Positions 1 to 8,654 are shown, counted from the first letter of the stretch. The stretch: DNA of 64,000 nt from Io17-Chloro-G2 sp963663135 (GCA_963663135.2 CAXXRM010000003.1:310001-374000); one strand, 5' to 3'. The notes: generated by a model from the sequence alone, not told the origin. Translations and numbers: made by a program.

Positions 1-114
1 AATATACCAACTCGAACGGAAATACGGCGTGAGCCAGCTGCCGGTGGCATGATTACCACTGCCGCCCCTCCCGCTGACCAGAGGGGTCGTCGACGGCTCC
101 AAGCCCCGCCGGGC

Positions 115-1062
115 CTAGGGAATCAAGGGCATGACCTGCCGGGAGAACTTCTCCATGTTGTCCTGGAGGACCGCCGCCTCGTCTCCGGCAAACCCGATGA
201 TGAAGTTCTTGACGCCCAGGTCTTGGTACTGGCGCAGGTCTGAGGCGATTTGCTCGGGACGGCCGGTCATCATCCGGCGGGCCTGGGTTGGCGAGTCGTC
301 GAAAGCCACGCTGGTGCTGAAGGTGACGTCCACCGCATCCTCGGGGCGTCCCGCCCGTACGGTAAGCGTCCGCAGCCGGGCAATCTTCGCGGCCATCTCT
401 TCGGGTTCCAGAATCGCCGGTGGACGTAGCCCGATGGGCATCCATCCGTCCGCCAGTTTGGCCGCCCGGCGAATCGCGGGGCCGGTGTGGCCGCCAATCC
501 AAATGGGTATGTGGGGCTTTTGCACCGGCTTGGGCTCGAATCCCGCGCCCGAAATCTGGAAATGCTCACCCTGAAACTCGGGGTATTCCTTGGTCCACAG
601 TTCCTTGTAAAGCTGCAGGTACTCGTCGGTAACCGCTCCTCGTTGGGCAAATGTGTCCAGGCCAAGGGCCTGAAACTCTTCCTCCATCCAACCCACGCCC
701 GCCCCCAGGATTACCCTGCCTCCGGACAAAACGTCCAGGGTGGACAGCTGTTTGGCGGTTGTGACCGGGTTGCGGTAGGGGATGATCAAAACGTGGGTCC
801 CCAATCGGACCCGCTGGGTGCAGCCCGCCAGAAAATTCAGTGTCGCAATTGGCTCATAGTATGGCTGGTCCGGCGTAAATGTGGCCACACCGTTTTCGGC
901 GTAGGGATAGAATGATGCCACCTGGCGTGGCAGAATGATGTGGTCGCTCACCCAGATAGAGTCGTACGCCAGGGCTTCGGCCCTCTGGGCCAGCGACCGT
1001 AGAGAATCGGGGCTGGACATAGTACCCCGGGATGGCATGGAGCATCCGAAAGTTACCGGCAT
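115..1062 (-). CDS. LLM class flavin-dependent oxidoreductase (F420-type)
   Basis: A luciferase-like monooxygenase of about 315 residues. The fold is a TIM barrel that uses reduced FMN or F420 to oxidise small organic substrates in the cytosol; the substrate cannot be read from sequence. Family marks include the N-terminal strand followed by AEALAYDSIWVSDHI, the RVRLGTHVLIIPYRNP block, the GRVILGAGVGWMEEEF block and the KPHIPIWIGG block. The ATG at 1062 is preferred over a longer frame because AGGAGG lies six bases before it. The gene is followed only by the window edge and stands alone. It is the first of four LLM genes here. Confidence 0.9.
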   Translation of the reverse strand: MPVTFGCSMPSRGTMSSPDSLRSLAQRAEALAYDSIWVSDHIILPRQVASFYPYAENGVATFTPDQPYYEPIATLNFLAGCTQRVRLGTHVLIIPYRNPVTTAKQLSTLDVLSGGRVILGAGVGWMEEEFQALGLDTFAQRGAVTDEYLQLYKELWTKEYPEFQGEHFQISGAGFEPKPVQKPHIPIWIGGHTGPAIRRAAKLADGWMPIGLRPPAILEPEEMAAKIARLRTLTVRAGRPEDAVDVTFSTSVAFDDSPTQARRMMTGRPEQIASDLRQYQDLGVKNFIIGFAGDEAAVLQDNMEKFSRQVMPLIP

Positions 1063-1236
1063 TTTGCGCCTCCTATAGGTAATCTTGTAAGTAGTCTTGC
1101 TCCGAGAAATCACCAGTTGCCAGGGTGCCTCAACAGACTCACCCTTCCGGTCACGTCGTCTAACTAATCCCGGATAGGGGTTCGCGGCATCCTTGCCGAG
1201 GATTTCAGTTGTCCCCCGTTTCTATTGCCGCCCCCC

Positions 1237-1435
1237 CGTCATTCCCGTCGCAACGGGAATCCAAAGCCCTTTGCTTGGGCCAACACGGTCATGCCACTGC
1301 GCCCACGCAAGGCGGAGCGTTCGACCCCCCACCCCCCGTCTTTCCCGTCGCAACGGGAATCCAGAGCCCTTTGCCTGGGCCAACACGGTCATGCCAGCGC
1401 GCCCGCGCCGGGCGGAACGTTCCGCGCGTGGGCAA
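1237..1435. repeat. 100-bp tandem duplication built on a palindromic dispersed repeat
   Basis: Two copies of a 100-bp unit start at 1237 and 1337. Each opens with the palindromic core ATTCCCGTCGCAACGGGAAT (TTTCCC in the second), followed by CCAGAGCCCTTTG and a CCAACACGGTCATGCC tail. The same core recurs across the window. Apart from this, 1063-1527 shows no gene that I can support. Confidence 0.8.
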
Positions 1436-1527
1436 GCGTCGTTGTTCGCCAAAATTGGTCCGGATTCCCGCGGCGGAAATGACCGTGGGCGGCAACAGAA
1501 ACTGGGGACAACTGAAAGCCCTGGGCA

Positions 1528-1971
1528 TCAGGCGGCCAACCATGAAATCGGGTATACCGGAATGTTCCGCAGTACCCAAAACAATATGATGCCGCCCAGC
1601 AGCAGCCAAATCCAGGCCGGATGAACGAAAACCGTCGGCAGTCGCCGGCCCGTACCGTTCAGCGCAAGCATTGAGAGAAAGGAGTAAGCGATAAACGGCA
1701 GGGCCAAGACCATCACTATGTTCAGCCCCAGGGCCGCAATGAGGTGTCCGTTGAGCAGTTGATGCAACCCTCTCAATGTGCCGCAGCCGGGGCATTGCAA
1801 CCCGGTCAATGTCAGGAACGGGCAAGGGGGGAACAACCCCGAATCCGCCGGGTCCCGGACCACCAGGGCCGCCACGCACGGAGACAGAGCCAGGGCCAAC
1901 ATCGCCGGCTTCCAATGGTTGTGTAACCACCCTGGCAAAACCCATTGAGGGGCCCCGGCGATTTCCTTCAT
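1528..1971 (-). CDS. DUF2752 membrane protein
   Basis: A small membrane protein of 147 residues with the DUF2752 signature: CPF, then GLQCPGCGTLRG near residue 75, flanked by hydrophobic helices. The family function is unknown; the Cys-rich motif may bind metal. The start at 1971 overlaps the stop of the upstream CD225 gene in an ATGA arrangement, which indicates translational coupling. A longer in-frame start exists upstream, but the overlap favours this ATG. CD225-like and DUF2752 proteins are often neighbours, so the two probably act together at the membrane (inference). Confidence 0.85.
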   Translation of the reverse strand: MKEIAGAPQWVLPGWLHNHWKPAMLALALSPCVAALVVRDPADSGLFPPCPFLTLTGLQCPGCGTLRGLHQLLNGHLIAALGLNIVMVLALPFIAYSFLSMLALNGTGRRLPTVFVHPAWIWLLLGGIILFWVLRNIPVYPISWLAA

Positions 1972-2426
1972 CCGCCAGCCCAGCCTGCTACAGCCAGGCC
2001 AACGCAGAGCACCCCGATCCACAGGACAATTACGGCCAGACCTATCCCGAAGCTAATCCAGCATAACAACTTGGCGGTGTTGGATGTGCTGACTGCGCCG
2101 GCATAATCCCCGGAGGCAAGTTTGCCATTCACCTGCGCTGCAAAAACAATGGCGACAATCCCCAAAGGAAGGCAGCAAAAGATAGTGACCAGAATCGCTT
2201 GCGCCAGGTAGTTGTTAACGTAAGTTTGGACCGGATTGTATGTGAAGGGTGGGCCGGCCTGGTGTTGACTTCCGGTGGTGGTTTCGGCTGCATCGGCAGG
2301 TCGGTCCTGACCTTCGCCAATCGCCCTGCCGCACCTGGAACAGAAGCCCGCTTCAGCCTGGACACGCTCCCCGCAATCCCTGCAGAACCTTGTACTTGGG
2401 TCGGAGGGTTGCTGCTCGGTTGACAA
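1968..2426 (-). CDS. Zinc-ribbon CD225/dispanin-like membrane protein
   Basis: The 152-residue protein begins with a zinc ribbon (CRDCGER near residue 15 and CSRCGRA near residue 28). A linker rich in Gln and Ala follows. The C-terminal half resembles CD225/dispanin, with two hydrophobic segments around a short loop: YLAQAILVTIFCCLPLGIVA, then a QVNGKLASGDYAGA loop, then a second helix. The start is TTG with GGAG about seven bases upstream. It is translationally coupled to the DUF2752 gene. The exact role is unknown; related eukaryotic proteins affect membrane properties. Confidence 0.8.
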   Translation of the reverse strand: MSTEQQPSDPSTRFCRDCGERVQAEAGFCSRCGRAIGEGQDRPADAAETTTGSQHQAGPPFTYNPVQTYVNNYLAQAILVTIFCCLPLGIVAIVFAAQVNGKLASGDYAGAVSTSNTAKLLCWISFGIGLAVIVLWIGVLCVGLAVAGWAGG

Positions 2427-2681
2427 ATCTGTTCTCCAAAAATGGCGTGCCGGTGGCGCGCTCCTCCGGCTTCAAGACCTTTTCGGGGCGCAGAATCTTG
2501 GGGCCCACAGGTAAGCGATGGGGTCTGGTTCCAAGCTCAAGCTAACAACTTGGGGGCGCGGGCAATTGTAGGCAAGGGCCAACAACAGTGTCAAACCAGG
2601 CGTGGGATCAATGATCCCCCCGGTGCTTGTGGGTGAAGCCATAAACCGACCGGCTTGGGGCCCGCCAAACCATCCCTCAAG

Positions 2682-2718
2682 AAAAAGTTTTGCGCAGCTT
2701 TTCCAAAAGCGGGTCCCC
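2682..2718 (+). repeat. Cassette boundary repeat, copy 1 (R1)
   Basis: The block AAAAAGTTTTGCGCAGCTTT followed by TCCAAAAGCGGGT recurs at 4221-4265 in the same orientation and, inverted, at 42357-42402 and 43736-43780. In both places a pair of copies flanks one member of a two-gene paralogous family. Confidence 0.85.
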
Positions 2719-2726
2719 CCACCCCC

Positions 2727-2811
2727 CGTCTTTCCCGTCGCAACAGCAATCCAGAGCCCCTTTCGTCCCCTCCCCCCGGTCATTCTCGCCGCAGCGGGAA
2801 TCCAGAGCCCT
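2727..2811. repeat. Two solo palindromic dispersed-repeat ends
   Basis: Two units of the palindromic repeat lie at 2727-2760 (degenerate right arm) and 2777-2811 (TCATTCTCGCCGCAGCGGGA type, ending CCAGAGCCCT). They match the terminal repeats of the MITE-like elements later in the window. No gene is visible in 2427-2948. Confidence 0.75.
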
Positions 2812-2948
2812 CTCCATGCGCCGACACGCTTATGCCACCGAGGAAACGCCTGCTATGGACAAGCCGCACACCCTCTCACCACCATACACAACCGCCTGCC
2901 CAACCAAAAAATCTCCGCGCCCTCTGCGCCCCTCACGTCACCAGCCCC

Positions 2949-2978
2949 TTGACACCCCCGAATGCACGTCCCTATCAT
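2949..2978 (+). promoter_or_regulatory. Core promoter of cassette gene A (predicted leaderless)
   Basis: TTGACA at 2949, an 18-bp spacer and TATCAT at 2973. The expected transcription start falls at or one base before the ATG at 2986. The same elements with the same spacing precede the paralogue at 43676-43647. This suggests leaderless mRNAs. Confidence 0.65.
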
Positions 2979-2985
2979 CGAACCA

Positions 2986-4173
2986 ATGTTCTCTAACACA
3001 GACAGCCAGGAAGCCCAACCGCCCTCCCTCGCCGACATCGTCCGCGAGGAGACCGATGACGGCCGCCTAATTGTTCGCTTCCTAATCGACGTCATGCAGG
3101 GCCTCCTCGAAAATTCCAAGCCCTGCCACCGCCTCGACGCCGCCCGTCAACTCCTCAACCTTGGCTTCCATCCCGCACAATCCTTCATCGACGAAAATAG
3201 CCCCGCCGCTCCAACCCGAAAAAATCTCCGCGCCCATGGCGTCCTCGGCGTTGAAACCGCCCCCCTGCACCAGGAACTGGCCGCCCTCATCCGGGAAGAG
3301 ACCGACAACGGCCTCACCACCGTCCGCTTCCTGGTAGACGTCATGCAGGGCACAATCCCTGACTTCAAGCCCCACCACCGGCTGTCCGCCGCCAAAGAAC
3401 TCCTGCGCCGCGGCTTTGACATACCTGCCTCTGCCGACGCCGGCAACCCAACCACCACGGAATCCGGCGAAGAATCCGCCCCGGCTGAAAAACCCACCGA
3501 GGCGCCCCGCTCTTGGACCCACATCCTGGAGGGCCGCTATGCCGGCTACCCCGCCGGCTATAACCGCTACGAAACGGAGTACGGCCCCTTTGACTTCCGG
3601 TCCTACGATGACGAGGAATACCACTTCGACACCCACGGCTCTCGGGCCCTGACGCACATCTCCGGCGGTGAGGAGGCAGCCAGCGCAGTCCACAAGACGG
3701 TCTTCGACTTCCGCTTCGCTGCCTGGAAGCTTGCCAAGGCCACCGGCCAGGACCGCGACCGCTGCGACCACCTGATCAAGATCCCCGACGACTGCCCCCA
3801 GCCCGAAAACATCTACGGCTACCAGGCCCTGCGGCAGATATTCGGCACCGAGCAGGCCGCCCGGATAGCCGCTTGGGCCGTCGCCGGCTACCACCGGAAG
3901 CAAGCCGCCCTGGCCGCCGACCTCGGTCCCGAATCCCCGGCCCGGCCCCCGCCCCCGGACACCATCTGGGACCAACCGGCGGAGGAACTGTACCCGGAAG
4001 ACGGGTCGCCGCCGGACCCGGAACCTGACGCTCCCGATGCGCCCAAGCTAACCATGCTTGAGGAATATTTAATCGACCGCCGCCGGGAGCGCGCGCGGAA
4101 CGACCGGAATAACTGGGATGATGACCCGCCCGGCTTAATCTATGACCGGGTTACCATCCCCATAATACCGTGA
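2986..4173 (+). CDS. Unknown protein with duplicated N-terminal helical repeat, cassette copy A
   Basis: I do not recognise a named family. The protein has 395 residues. Two related blocks of about 45 residues open it: IVREETDDGRLIVRFLIDVM then HRLDAARQLLNLGF, and IREETDNGLTTVRFLVDVM then HRLSAAKELLRRGF. A low-complexity Glu/Ala/Pro linker follows, then a Tyr- and Asp-rich central part, a helix with YGYQALRQIFGTEQAARIAAW, and a Pro-rich acidic tail. A longer frame starts at 2962, but that ATG lies inside the promoter spacer. The paralogue at 42482-43639 has the same order. No RNA-binding or catalytic motif is evident. The pattern VRFL-DVM-HRL-AA-LL-GF recalls short helical motifs in small DNA-binding proteins, which is weak evidence. 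Confidence 0.75.
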   Translation: MFSNTDSQEAQPPSLADIVREETDDGRLIVRFLIDVMQGLLENSKPCHRLDAARQLLNLGFHPAQSFIDENSPAAPTRKNLRAHGVLGVETAPLHQELAALIREETDNGLTTVRFLVDVMQGTIPDFKPHHRLSAAKELLRRGFDIPASADAGNPTTTESGEESAPAEKPTEAPRSWTHILEGRYAGYPAGYNRYETEYGPFDFRSYDDEEYHFDTHGSRALTHISGGEEAASAVHKTVFDFRFAAWKLAKATGQDRDRCDHLIKIPDDCPQPENIYGYQALRQIFGTEQAARIAAWAVAGYHRKQAALAADLGPESPARPPPPDTIWDQPAEELYPEDGSPPDPEPDAPDAPKLTMLEEYLIDRRRERARNDRNNWDDDPPGLIYDRVTIPIIP

Positions 4174-4190
4174 CGCCCCAACCCGGGGCG
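4174..4190 (+). terminator. GC hairpin after cassette gene A
   Basis: CGCCCC-AACCC-GGGGCG begins directly at the stop codon. No clear T-tract follows, so termination is possible but not certain. A near-identical sequence follows the paralogue on the minus strand near 42440-42460. Confidence 0.4.
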
Positions 4191-4220
4191 CCGCGGTCCT
4201 TCACCCTCATACCCCCACGC

Positions 4221-4265
4221 CCAACAAAAAAGTTTTGCGCAGCTTTTCCAAAAGCGGGTGCCCCC
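4221..4265 (+). repeat. Cassette boundary repeat, copy 2 (R2)
   Basis: A second direct copy of the AGTTTTGCGCAGCTTTTCCA / AAAGCGGGT block, preceded by CCAACAAAA. With R1 it bounds a segment of about 1.58 kb that carries only cassette gene A. Confidence 0.85.
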
Positions 4266-4302
4266 CGCCCCCAAACCCGGACCGCTGCGACTGACGGTCC
4301 GG

Positions 4303-4331
4303 TTGAACGGCCAGACCCCCTGTGCTACGCT
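4303..4331 (+). promoter_or_regulatory. Probable mnmA promoter
   Basis: TTGAAC, a 17-bp spacer and TACGCT. The predicted start site near 4338 leaves a leader of about 17 bases before the mnmA ATG at 4355. Confidence 0.4.
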
Positions 4332-4354
4332 GTTTTTCGAGGTCTGTAATATCT

Positions 4355-5479
4355 ATGGCAGAAAAAGTTGTCGTCGCCATGAGCGGCGGGGTGGATTCGT
4401 CGGTGGCCGCCCTGTTGCTGTGCCGCCAGGGGTACGATGTGGTCGGCGTGACCATGAAGCTCTACAGCCTGGACGAGGCCGACCTGCCCGCCCATTACCA
4501 GGGATGCTGTACCCTGGACGACGTGGAAGATGCCCGGCGGGTGTGCCAGCGTCTCGGAGTTCCACATTACGTTCTCAATGTCCAGCGGGAGTTCCAGACC
4601 CACGTTATCGACTACTTTCGCGCCGAATACAGCCGGGGACGCACCCCCCATCCCTGCATTGCCTGTAACGACAAGATCAAGTTCAACTTTCTTTCGACCC
4701 GGGCGGCGGCGCTGGACGCCCAATTCGTAGCCACCGGGCATTACGCCAGAATCCAGCCCGGTCCCGATGGGTTCGTGTTGCGAAAGGGAGTTGACGCCGC
4801 CAAGGATCAGTCCTATGTCTTGTTTGGCATGGGTCAGTCGGAACTGGCTCACAGCCTGATGCCGGTGGGGGACTATTCCAAGGAAGAAATTCGCCGGATG
4901 GCCCAGGATGCCGGGCTGGTCAACGCGGACAAGCCCGATAGCCAGGACATCTGCTTCATTCCATCCGGCGACTATAAGGCGTTCTTGAAAAGCCACGGCG
5001 GCCAGCAACCCGGAGACATTGTGGACCTGGACGGGACCGTGGTGGGGCAACACCACGGCATCGAGTTTTTCACCGTCGGACAGCGCCGGGGCCTGGGGTT
5101 GGCCGCCGGGTCCACCGCAGGATCCGCCAAGTATGTAATCCGCGTAGAACCCGACGCCCGCCAGGTCGTGGTCGGTCCCGAATCCGCTCTTTACCTGGAG
5201 AGTATGCGGGTTTCCCGCGTCAACTATGTCCAGGGAACTCCTGAGGCAACCCCTGGGGCAACTCCATTGGAAGTTTCAGTGAAGATACGCTACAAAGCCT
5301 CGGAAGCACCGGCGGTTTTGCATCCGGACGGCGATGGCGCCCTGGTTGTATTCCAGGAACCCCAGCGGGCTTTAACACCGGGCCAGGCCGCCGTGTTTTA
5401 CCAGGGGGACATCCTGGTTGGCGGCGGGACCATAGAAGCCGGAATTCCAGTTACGGTGGAGTCGGGGGCTGCCAGGTAA
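4355..5479 (+). CDS. mnmA: tRNA-specific 2-thiouridylase MnmA
   Basis: MnmA puts sulfur on position 2 of the wobble uridine of tRNA-Lys, -Glu and -Gln, using ATP and a persulfide relay in the cytosol. The PP-loop SGGVDSS is at residues 10-16. The two catalytic cysteines are visible at about C101 (HPCIACN) and C200 (SQDICFIP). The GQRRGLG motif of the central domain and a C-terminal beta-barrel are present. Length (374 residues) is normal. The start at 4355 gives the usual short N-terminus; the longer frame from 4322 adds residues the family lacks. The SD (GAGG) is rather far upstream. Confidence 0.96.
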   Translation: MAEKVVVAMSGGVDSSVAALLLCRQGYDVVGVTMKLYSLDEADLPAHYQGCCTLDDVEDARRVCQRLGVPHYVLNVQREFQTHVIDYFRAEYSRGRTPHPCIACNDKIKFNFLSTRAAALDAQFVATGHYARIQPGPDGFVLRKGVDAAKDQSYVLFGMGQSELAHSLMPVGDYSKEEIRRMAQDAGLVNADKPDSQDICFIPSGDYKAFLKSHGGQQPGDIVDLDGTVVGQHHGIEFFTVGQRRGLGLAAGSTAGSAKYVIRVEPDARQVVVGPESALYLESMRVSRVNYVQGTPEATPGATPLEVSVKIRYKASEAPAVLHPDGDGALVVFQEPQRALTPGQAAVFYQGDILVGGGTIEAGIPVTVESGAAR

Positions 5480-5629
5480 AAAAACCGTGGCCAATTCGGG
5501 GTCAACGCCGTTGCTGAAAGACCGCTGGTGATTGATCCCCGCCAAGCAACATTGAGGGTTGCGTCGGGGTTGCCGCGTTAGAACGCCCACGTTGGGTTGC
5601 CGATCTGGGTTGATGAAGGGAGGTGTTAC

Positions 5630-6277
5630 ATGCCGGATCTAACGTTGGAGCAGGAACTGCATCGCCGGGGAGTTAATCCCGTGGCTGGAGTGGACGAAGC
5701 GGGCAGGGGACCGTTGGCCGGGCCGGTGGTCGCCGCCGCGGTTGTTTTGCCCCCGGATCTGACAGGGCGCGAGTCCTGGTTAAGCCTGCTTGATGACTCC
5801 AAGCGCCTTTCCCCAGCCCAGCGTCTACGCGCCGTGGAGACAGTCCATGAGCATGCCGTCGGCGTGGGCGTAGCCATGTCCTCTCCCCAGGAAATCGATG
5901 CCATTGGAATTGGCCCCGCCACAGTACAGGCGATGATGCGGGCAGTGGAAGCCTTGGATTGGCAGCCGGCACACCTCTTGCTGGATTTTGTCTATATCTC
6001 CAGTTGTTCCCTGCCCTACGACACGGTGGTCCGAGGAGACAGCCGCAGCTTTTCCATTGCCGCCGCCTCCAACGTCGCCAAGGTGACCCGCGACCGGCTG
6101 ATGCAGGAGGCGGACGCATGTTATCCCGGATATCTGTTCGCCCGGCACAAGGGGTATCCAACCGCGGAACACCTGGCCCGGTTGAAGGCCCTGGGACCCT
6201 GCCGGATTCACCGGAATTCCTTCGGGCCCGTTAGGGACGCCTCCCGGCGGCCGGCCGATGCCCCGAGCATTGCGTAG
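5630..6277 (+). CDS. rnhB: Ribonuclease HII
   Basis: RNase HII cuts the RNA strand of RNA/DNA hybrids and removes single ribonucleotides from DNA. The protein is 215 residues. The GVDEAGRGPLAGPV motif at about residue 17 supplies the first Asp-Glu pair. DDSKRLS follows, and DRLMQEAD carries the last metal ligand. The ATG at 5630 follows a clear AGGGAGG. The 150 bases before it hold nothing else recognisable. The next gene, yraN, overlaps its end, so the two are probably co-expressed. Confidence 0.95.
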   Translation: MPDLTLEQELHRRGVNPVAGVDEAGRGPLAGPVVAAAVVLPPDLTGRESWLSLLDDSKRLSPAQRLRAVETVHEHAVGVGVAMSSPQEIDAIGIGPATVQAMMRAVEALDWQPAHLLLDFVYISSCSLPYDTVVRGDSRSFSIAAASNVAKVTRDRLMQEADACYPGYLFARHKGYPTAEHLARLKALGPCRIHRNSFGPVRDASRRPADAPSIA

Positions 6278-6677
6278 GATGCCATCGCCCGGATCAAAGC
6301 TTGGTGATTGGGGAGAAGAAGTTGCGGGGAGGTTCCTGGAACGCCAGGGATTCCGGATCCTGGACCGGAAGTACCGCTGTACCTGGGGGGAGGTCGATCT
6401 GGTCACTCGGGACGGCCGGGACCTGGTTTTCGTGGAAGTGCGGACTCGTCGCAGCAACGCGTTCGGGTCGCCGGAGGAGTCAATCACCGACGCCAAAGCG
6501 GATAGGCTGGTGGCTACCTGCAACGACTACCTTCAAAAGCACCCGGACAACCTTCTTGGAGACCACCCTGATTCCGTAGCCGGGTGGCGCATTGATCTGG
6601 TGTCGGTATTGCCCGTGCCGGGAAAACCGCCGCGAATCAGCCACCTGCGCAATGCGATCGGAGATTCGGTCAGCTAA
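6258..6677 (+). CDS. yraN: YraN/UPF0102 family putative endonuclease
   Basis: A small protein of the restriction-endonuclease-like fold, often encoded next to rnhB. The core reads LGDWGEEVAGRFLERQGFRI, then GEVDLVTRDGRDLVFVEVRTR, which contains the E-D-E(V)K-like catalytic arrangement (ending in R, not K). A shorter start at 6279 just after the rnhB stop is equally possible; neither has a good SD. The family's role is not firmly known; links to DNA repair or processing have been proposed. Confidence 0.9.
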   Translation: MPRALRRMPSPGSKLGDWGEEVAGRFLERQGFRILDRKYRCTWGEVDLVTRDGRDLVFVEVRTRRSNAFGSPEESITDAKADRLVATCNDYLQKHPDNLLGDHPDSVAGWRIDLVSVLPVPGKPPRISHLRNAIGDSVS

Positions 6678-6800
6678 AACGGCCCGGGCGTCAGCCGGCA
6701 AACGAACAACCCTGTCAATATCAGGACCGCCCCGAGGATACCGACTACCAAGCACCCATAACGATTCATTCCCGCTCCGCTCTGCTTGGTCCGCCGTTCG

Positions 6801-8558
6801 TCAAGCCGGTATCACCGGGAGAACGAGGCGCGACGGATCCCCGGCATCGTGGTGGATGGTCTGGAGAGCCGCCACCGGTTCCGAGTCTTCCGAAGGTTCT
6901 TGACCCGTGTTGGGATTGCGGTCAAACCTCGGAAAGTTGCTGCTAGACACCTCCAGGCGCACCCGGTGTCCTTTCAGGAACACGTTGCTGGTGGCGACCA
7001 AATCAATGGTGTATTCATACACCGTTCCGGGTTCAATCGGCGTTGCACTGTCGGTCGTCAACCGGTACCTGGCCCGGACGATACTGTCGGTCAGGTTGCG
7101 GGCGCAACCGCACGGGGCCACGTCCACCAGCTTGGCGGTGAAGTCAGTGTCGAGACCGGTGGTGGATGCATGAAGGGAAAGGCTGACCGGCCCGGTGACT
7201 TCTAGGTCGGCCTCCAGGGGAGGCGTCGAATACACCAGAACGTCGGCCCGGGCCTCCACTTCTTGCTGGTCGAAGGCGCCTCCCGGTACGAAAGACTGGT
7301 TGCAACACAAACCACCACCCTTGGTGGGGACCGGGTCCCTGGGGTCGTACAAGAACACGTCGGTCGGCTGGTCGCCTGGCGAGTCGAGGCTCAAAACTCC
7401 GTCGCCGTTCGCAGTGTTGGCCCTGCCTTGGCTGTGGAGGTAGAAATCCCGGTATTCTGCCCTTGACAGGGGCCACTCCTGCTCGTCGCGCCAATGGTTG
7501 GCCCCCATGACGAAAATCCTCACGGGCGGGTCTTGTTCGACGCCGTTGGATTCTCCCTTCAACCAGTGGTCGAACCAGCGCAGGTGCAGGCCGTCGGTGT
7601 CCACCGCTCCATCGGCAGCCGCCAGGCCGAAGTAAAACTCGCCCGAGCTTTCGGCGAATGGTCCATGGTGCCAGGGCCCTAAAAGCAACCGCTGCCCGGT
7701 TCGTGCGGCTTCCGAGCCTCCCTGCGAGGACATTCCCAGGTAGTTACGGCAGGTGCCCTTCAGGAATATGTCGTGCCATCCTCCCATGTTGAGCGCCGGC
7801 ACGGTGATTTGGGGCCAGTGGTCCTCAATTCGCCATCGTTTCCAGTAGTCGTCGCTGGTCGGGTGAGCCATCCAGTCGTAGAAATATGGGGCCAGCGCTC
7901 CCTTGAGTTCGGGATAGTCCTTCAGGGGCAGCCAGCGGAAAGTCTCAGCCATGTTGTCCACGGAGCGGACCAGGCTGCCGCGGGTCTCCGGCGGTACAGT
8001 GTGTTCCCGGGAGATTGCGCCCAGGTTCGCTAGCGCTAACCGCGCCGCCGTCCAGGAAAGGATGAACCCCCAGGCAAGCGCGCCGCCCTGATAGGTCCAG
8101 CCCTCATAGTAGTCGGAGGAAGTTATGCCCGGTACGATGGCGGCCAGGGAGGGAGGCTGGGCTGCTGCGGCCAGCCATTGGGTGGCCCCAACGTAGGAAC
8201 GCCCGTACATCCCAACCTTGCCCGTTCCCCATGGTTGGGCCCCGCACCATTCAACAGTGTCGTAGCCGTCTTCAATCTCGTTCAGGAATGGGTAAAATTC
8301 CCCTTCCGAAGTGTACCGGCCCCGGGTGTCCTGTACTACTACGGCATACCCGTGAGACGCGGCCCGGGTGGCGTCCAACGTGCCCACGCGGGATGCCCCC
8401 AAGGCCTTGTTGTAAGGGGTCCGCTGCAACAGCACAGGTACCGGCTCGGCGGTATCTGGACGATAGATGTCGGCGTACAGTCGAACGCCGTCCCGCATGG
8501 CGATCGGCACGTTAAGTTCGGTTTTCAAAGCTCGGTGGGGTCCCATGAATTCAGGCAT
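6801..8558 (-). CDS. CocE/NonD family alpha/beta hydrolase
   Basis: A large hydrolase of 585 residues of the X-Pro dipeptidyl-peptidase/cocaine esterase type. The N-terminal alpha/beta-hydrolase domain has the nucleophile S121 in GMYGRSYVGATQ. A cap domain follows, and the C-terminal jelly-roll domain (VTGPVSLSLHASTTG, DTDFTAKLVDV) is complete. Such enzymes cleave esters or amides; the substrate is unknown. The ATG at 8558 has AGGAG about six bases upstream. It stands alone, convergent with yraN. Confidence 0.92.
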   Translation of the reverse strand: MPEFMGPHRALKTELNVPIAMRDGVRLYADIYRPDTAEPVPVLLQRTPYNKALGASRVGTLDATRAASHGYAVVVQDTRGRYTSEGEFYPFLNEIEDGYDTVEWCGAQPWGTGKVGMYGRSYVGATQWLAAAAQPPSLAAIVPGITSSDYYEGWTYQGGALAWGFILSWTAARLALANLGAISREHTVPPETRGSLVRSVDNMAETFRWLPLKDYPELKGALAPYFYDWMAHPTSDDYWKRWRIEDHWPQITVPALNMGGWHDIFLKGTCRNYLGMSSQGGSEAARTGQRLLLGPWHHGPFAESSGEFYFGLAAADGAVDTDGLHLRWFDHWLKGESNGVEQDPPVRIFVMGANHWRDEQEWPLSRAEYRDFYLHSQGRANTANGDGVLSLDSPGDQPTDVFLYDPRDPVPTKGGGLCCNQSFVPGGAFDQQEVEARADVLVYSTPPLEADLEVTGPVSLSLHASTTGLDTDFTAKLVDVAPCGCARNLTDSIVRARYRLTTDSATPIEPGTVYEYTIDLVATSNVFLKGHRVRLEVSSSNFPRFDRNPNTGQEPSEDSEPVAALQTIHHDAGDPSRLVLPVIPA

Positions 8559-8626
8559 ACGATTCTCCTGGAGATTGCTGGTGCGCCGCTTTGGACTTGG
8601 CTTGCAATAAAGCCGTGGCAGCTAAC

Positions 8627-8654
8627 TTTATAGCATCCTCCAACCTGCAAGCAA
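8627..8654 (-). promoter_or_regulatory. Probable promoter of the CocE hydrolase gene
   Basis: On the minus strand: TTGCTT, a 16-bp spacer and TATAAA. The expected start is about 60 bases before the hydrolase ATG. Confidence 0.45.

Noticed and set aside
3082..3975. Long minus-strand open frame opposite cassette gene A (297 codons), and a similar one on the plus strand opposite copy B (42485-43162)
   Set aside because: They are Gly/Val-rich mirror frames of GC-rich coding DNA with no domain and no ribosome-binding site. The opposite frames carry the conserved repeats and the promoter.
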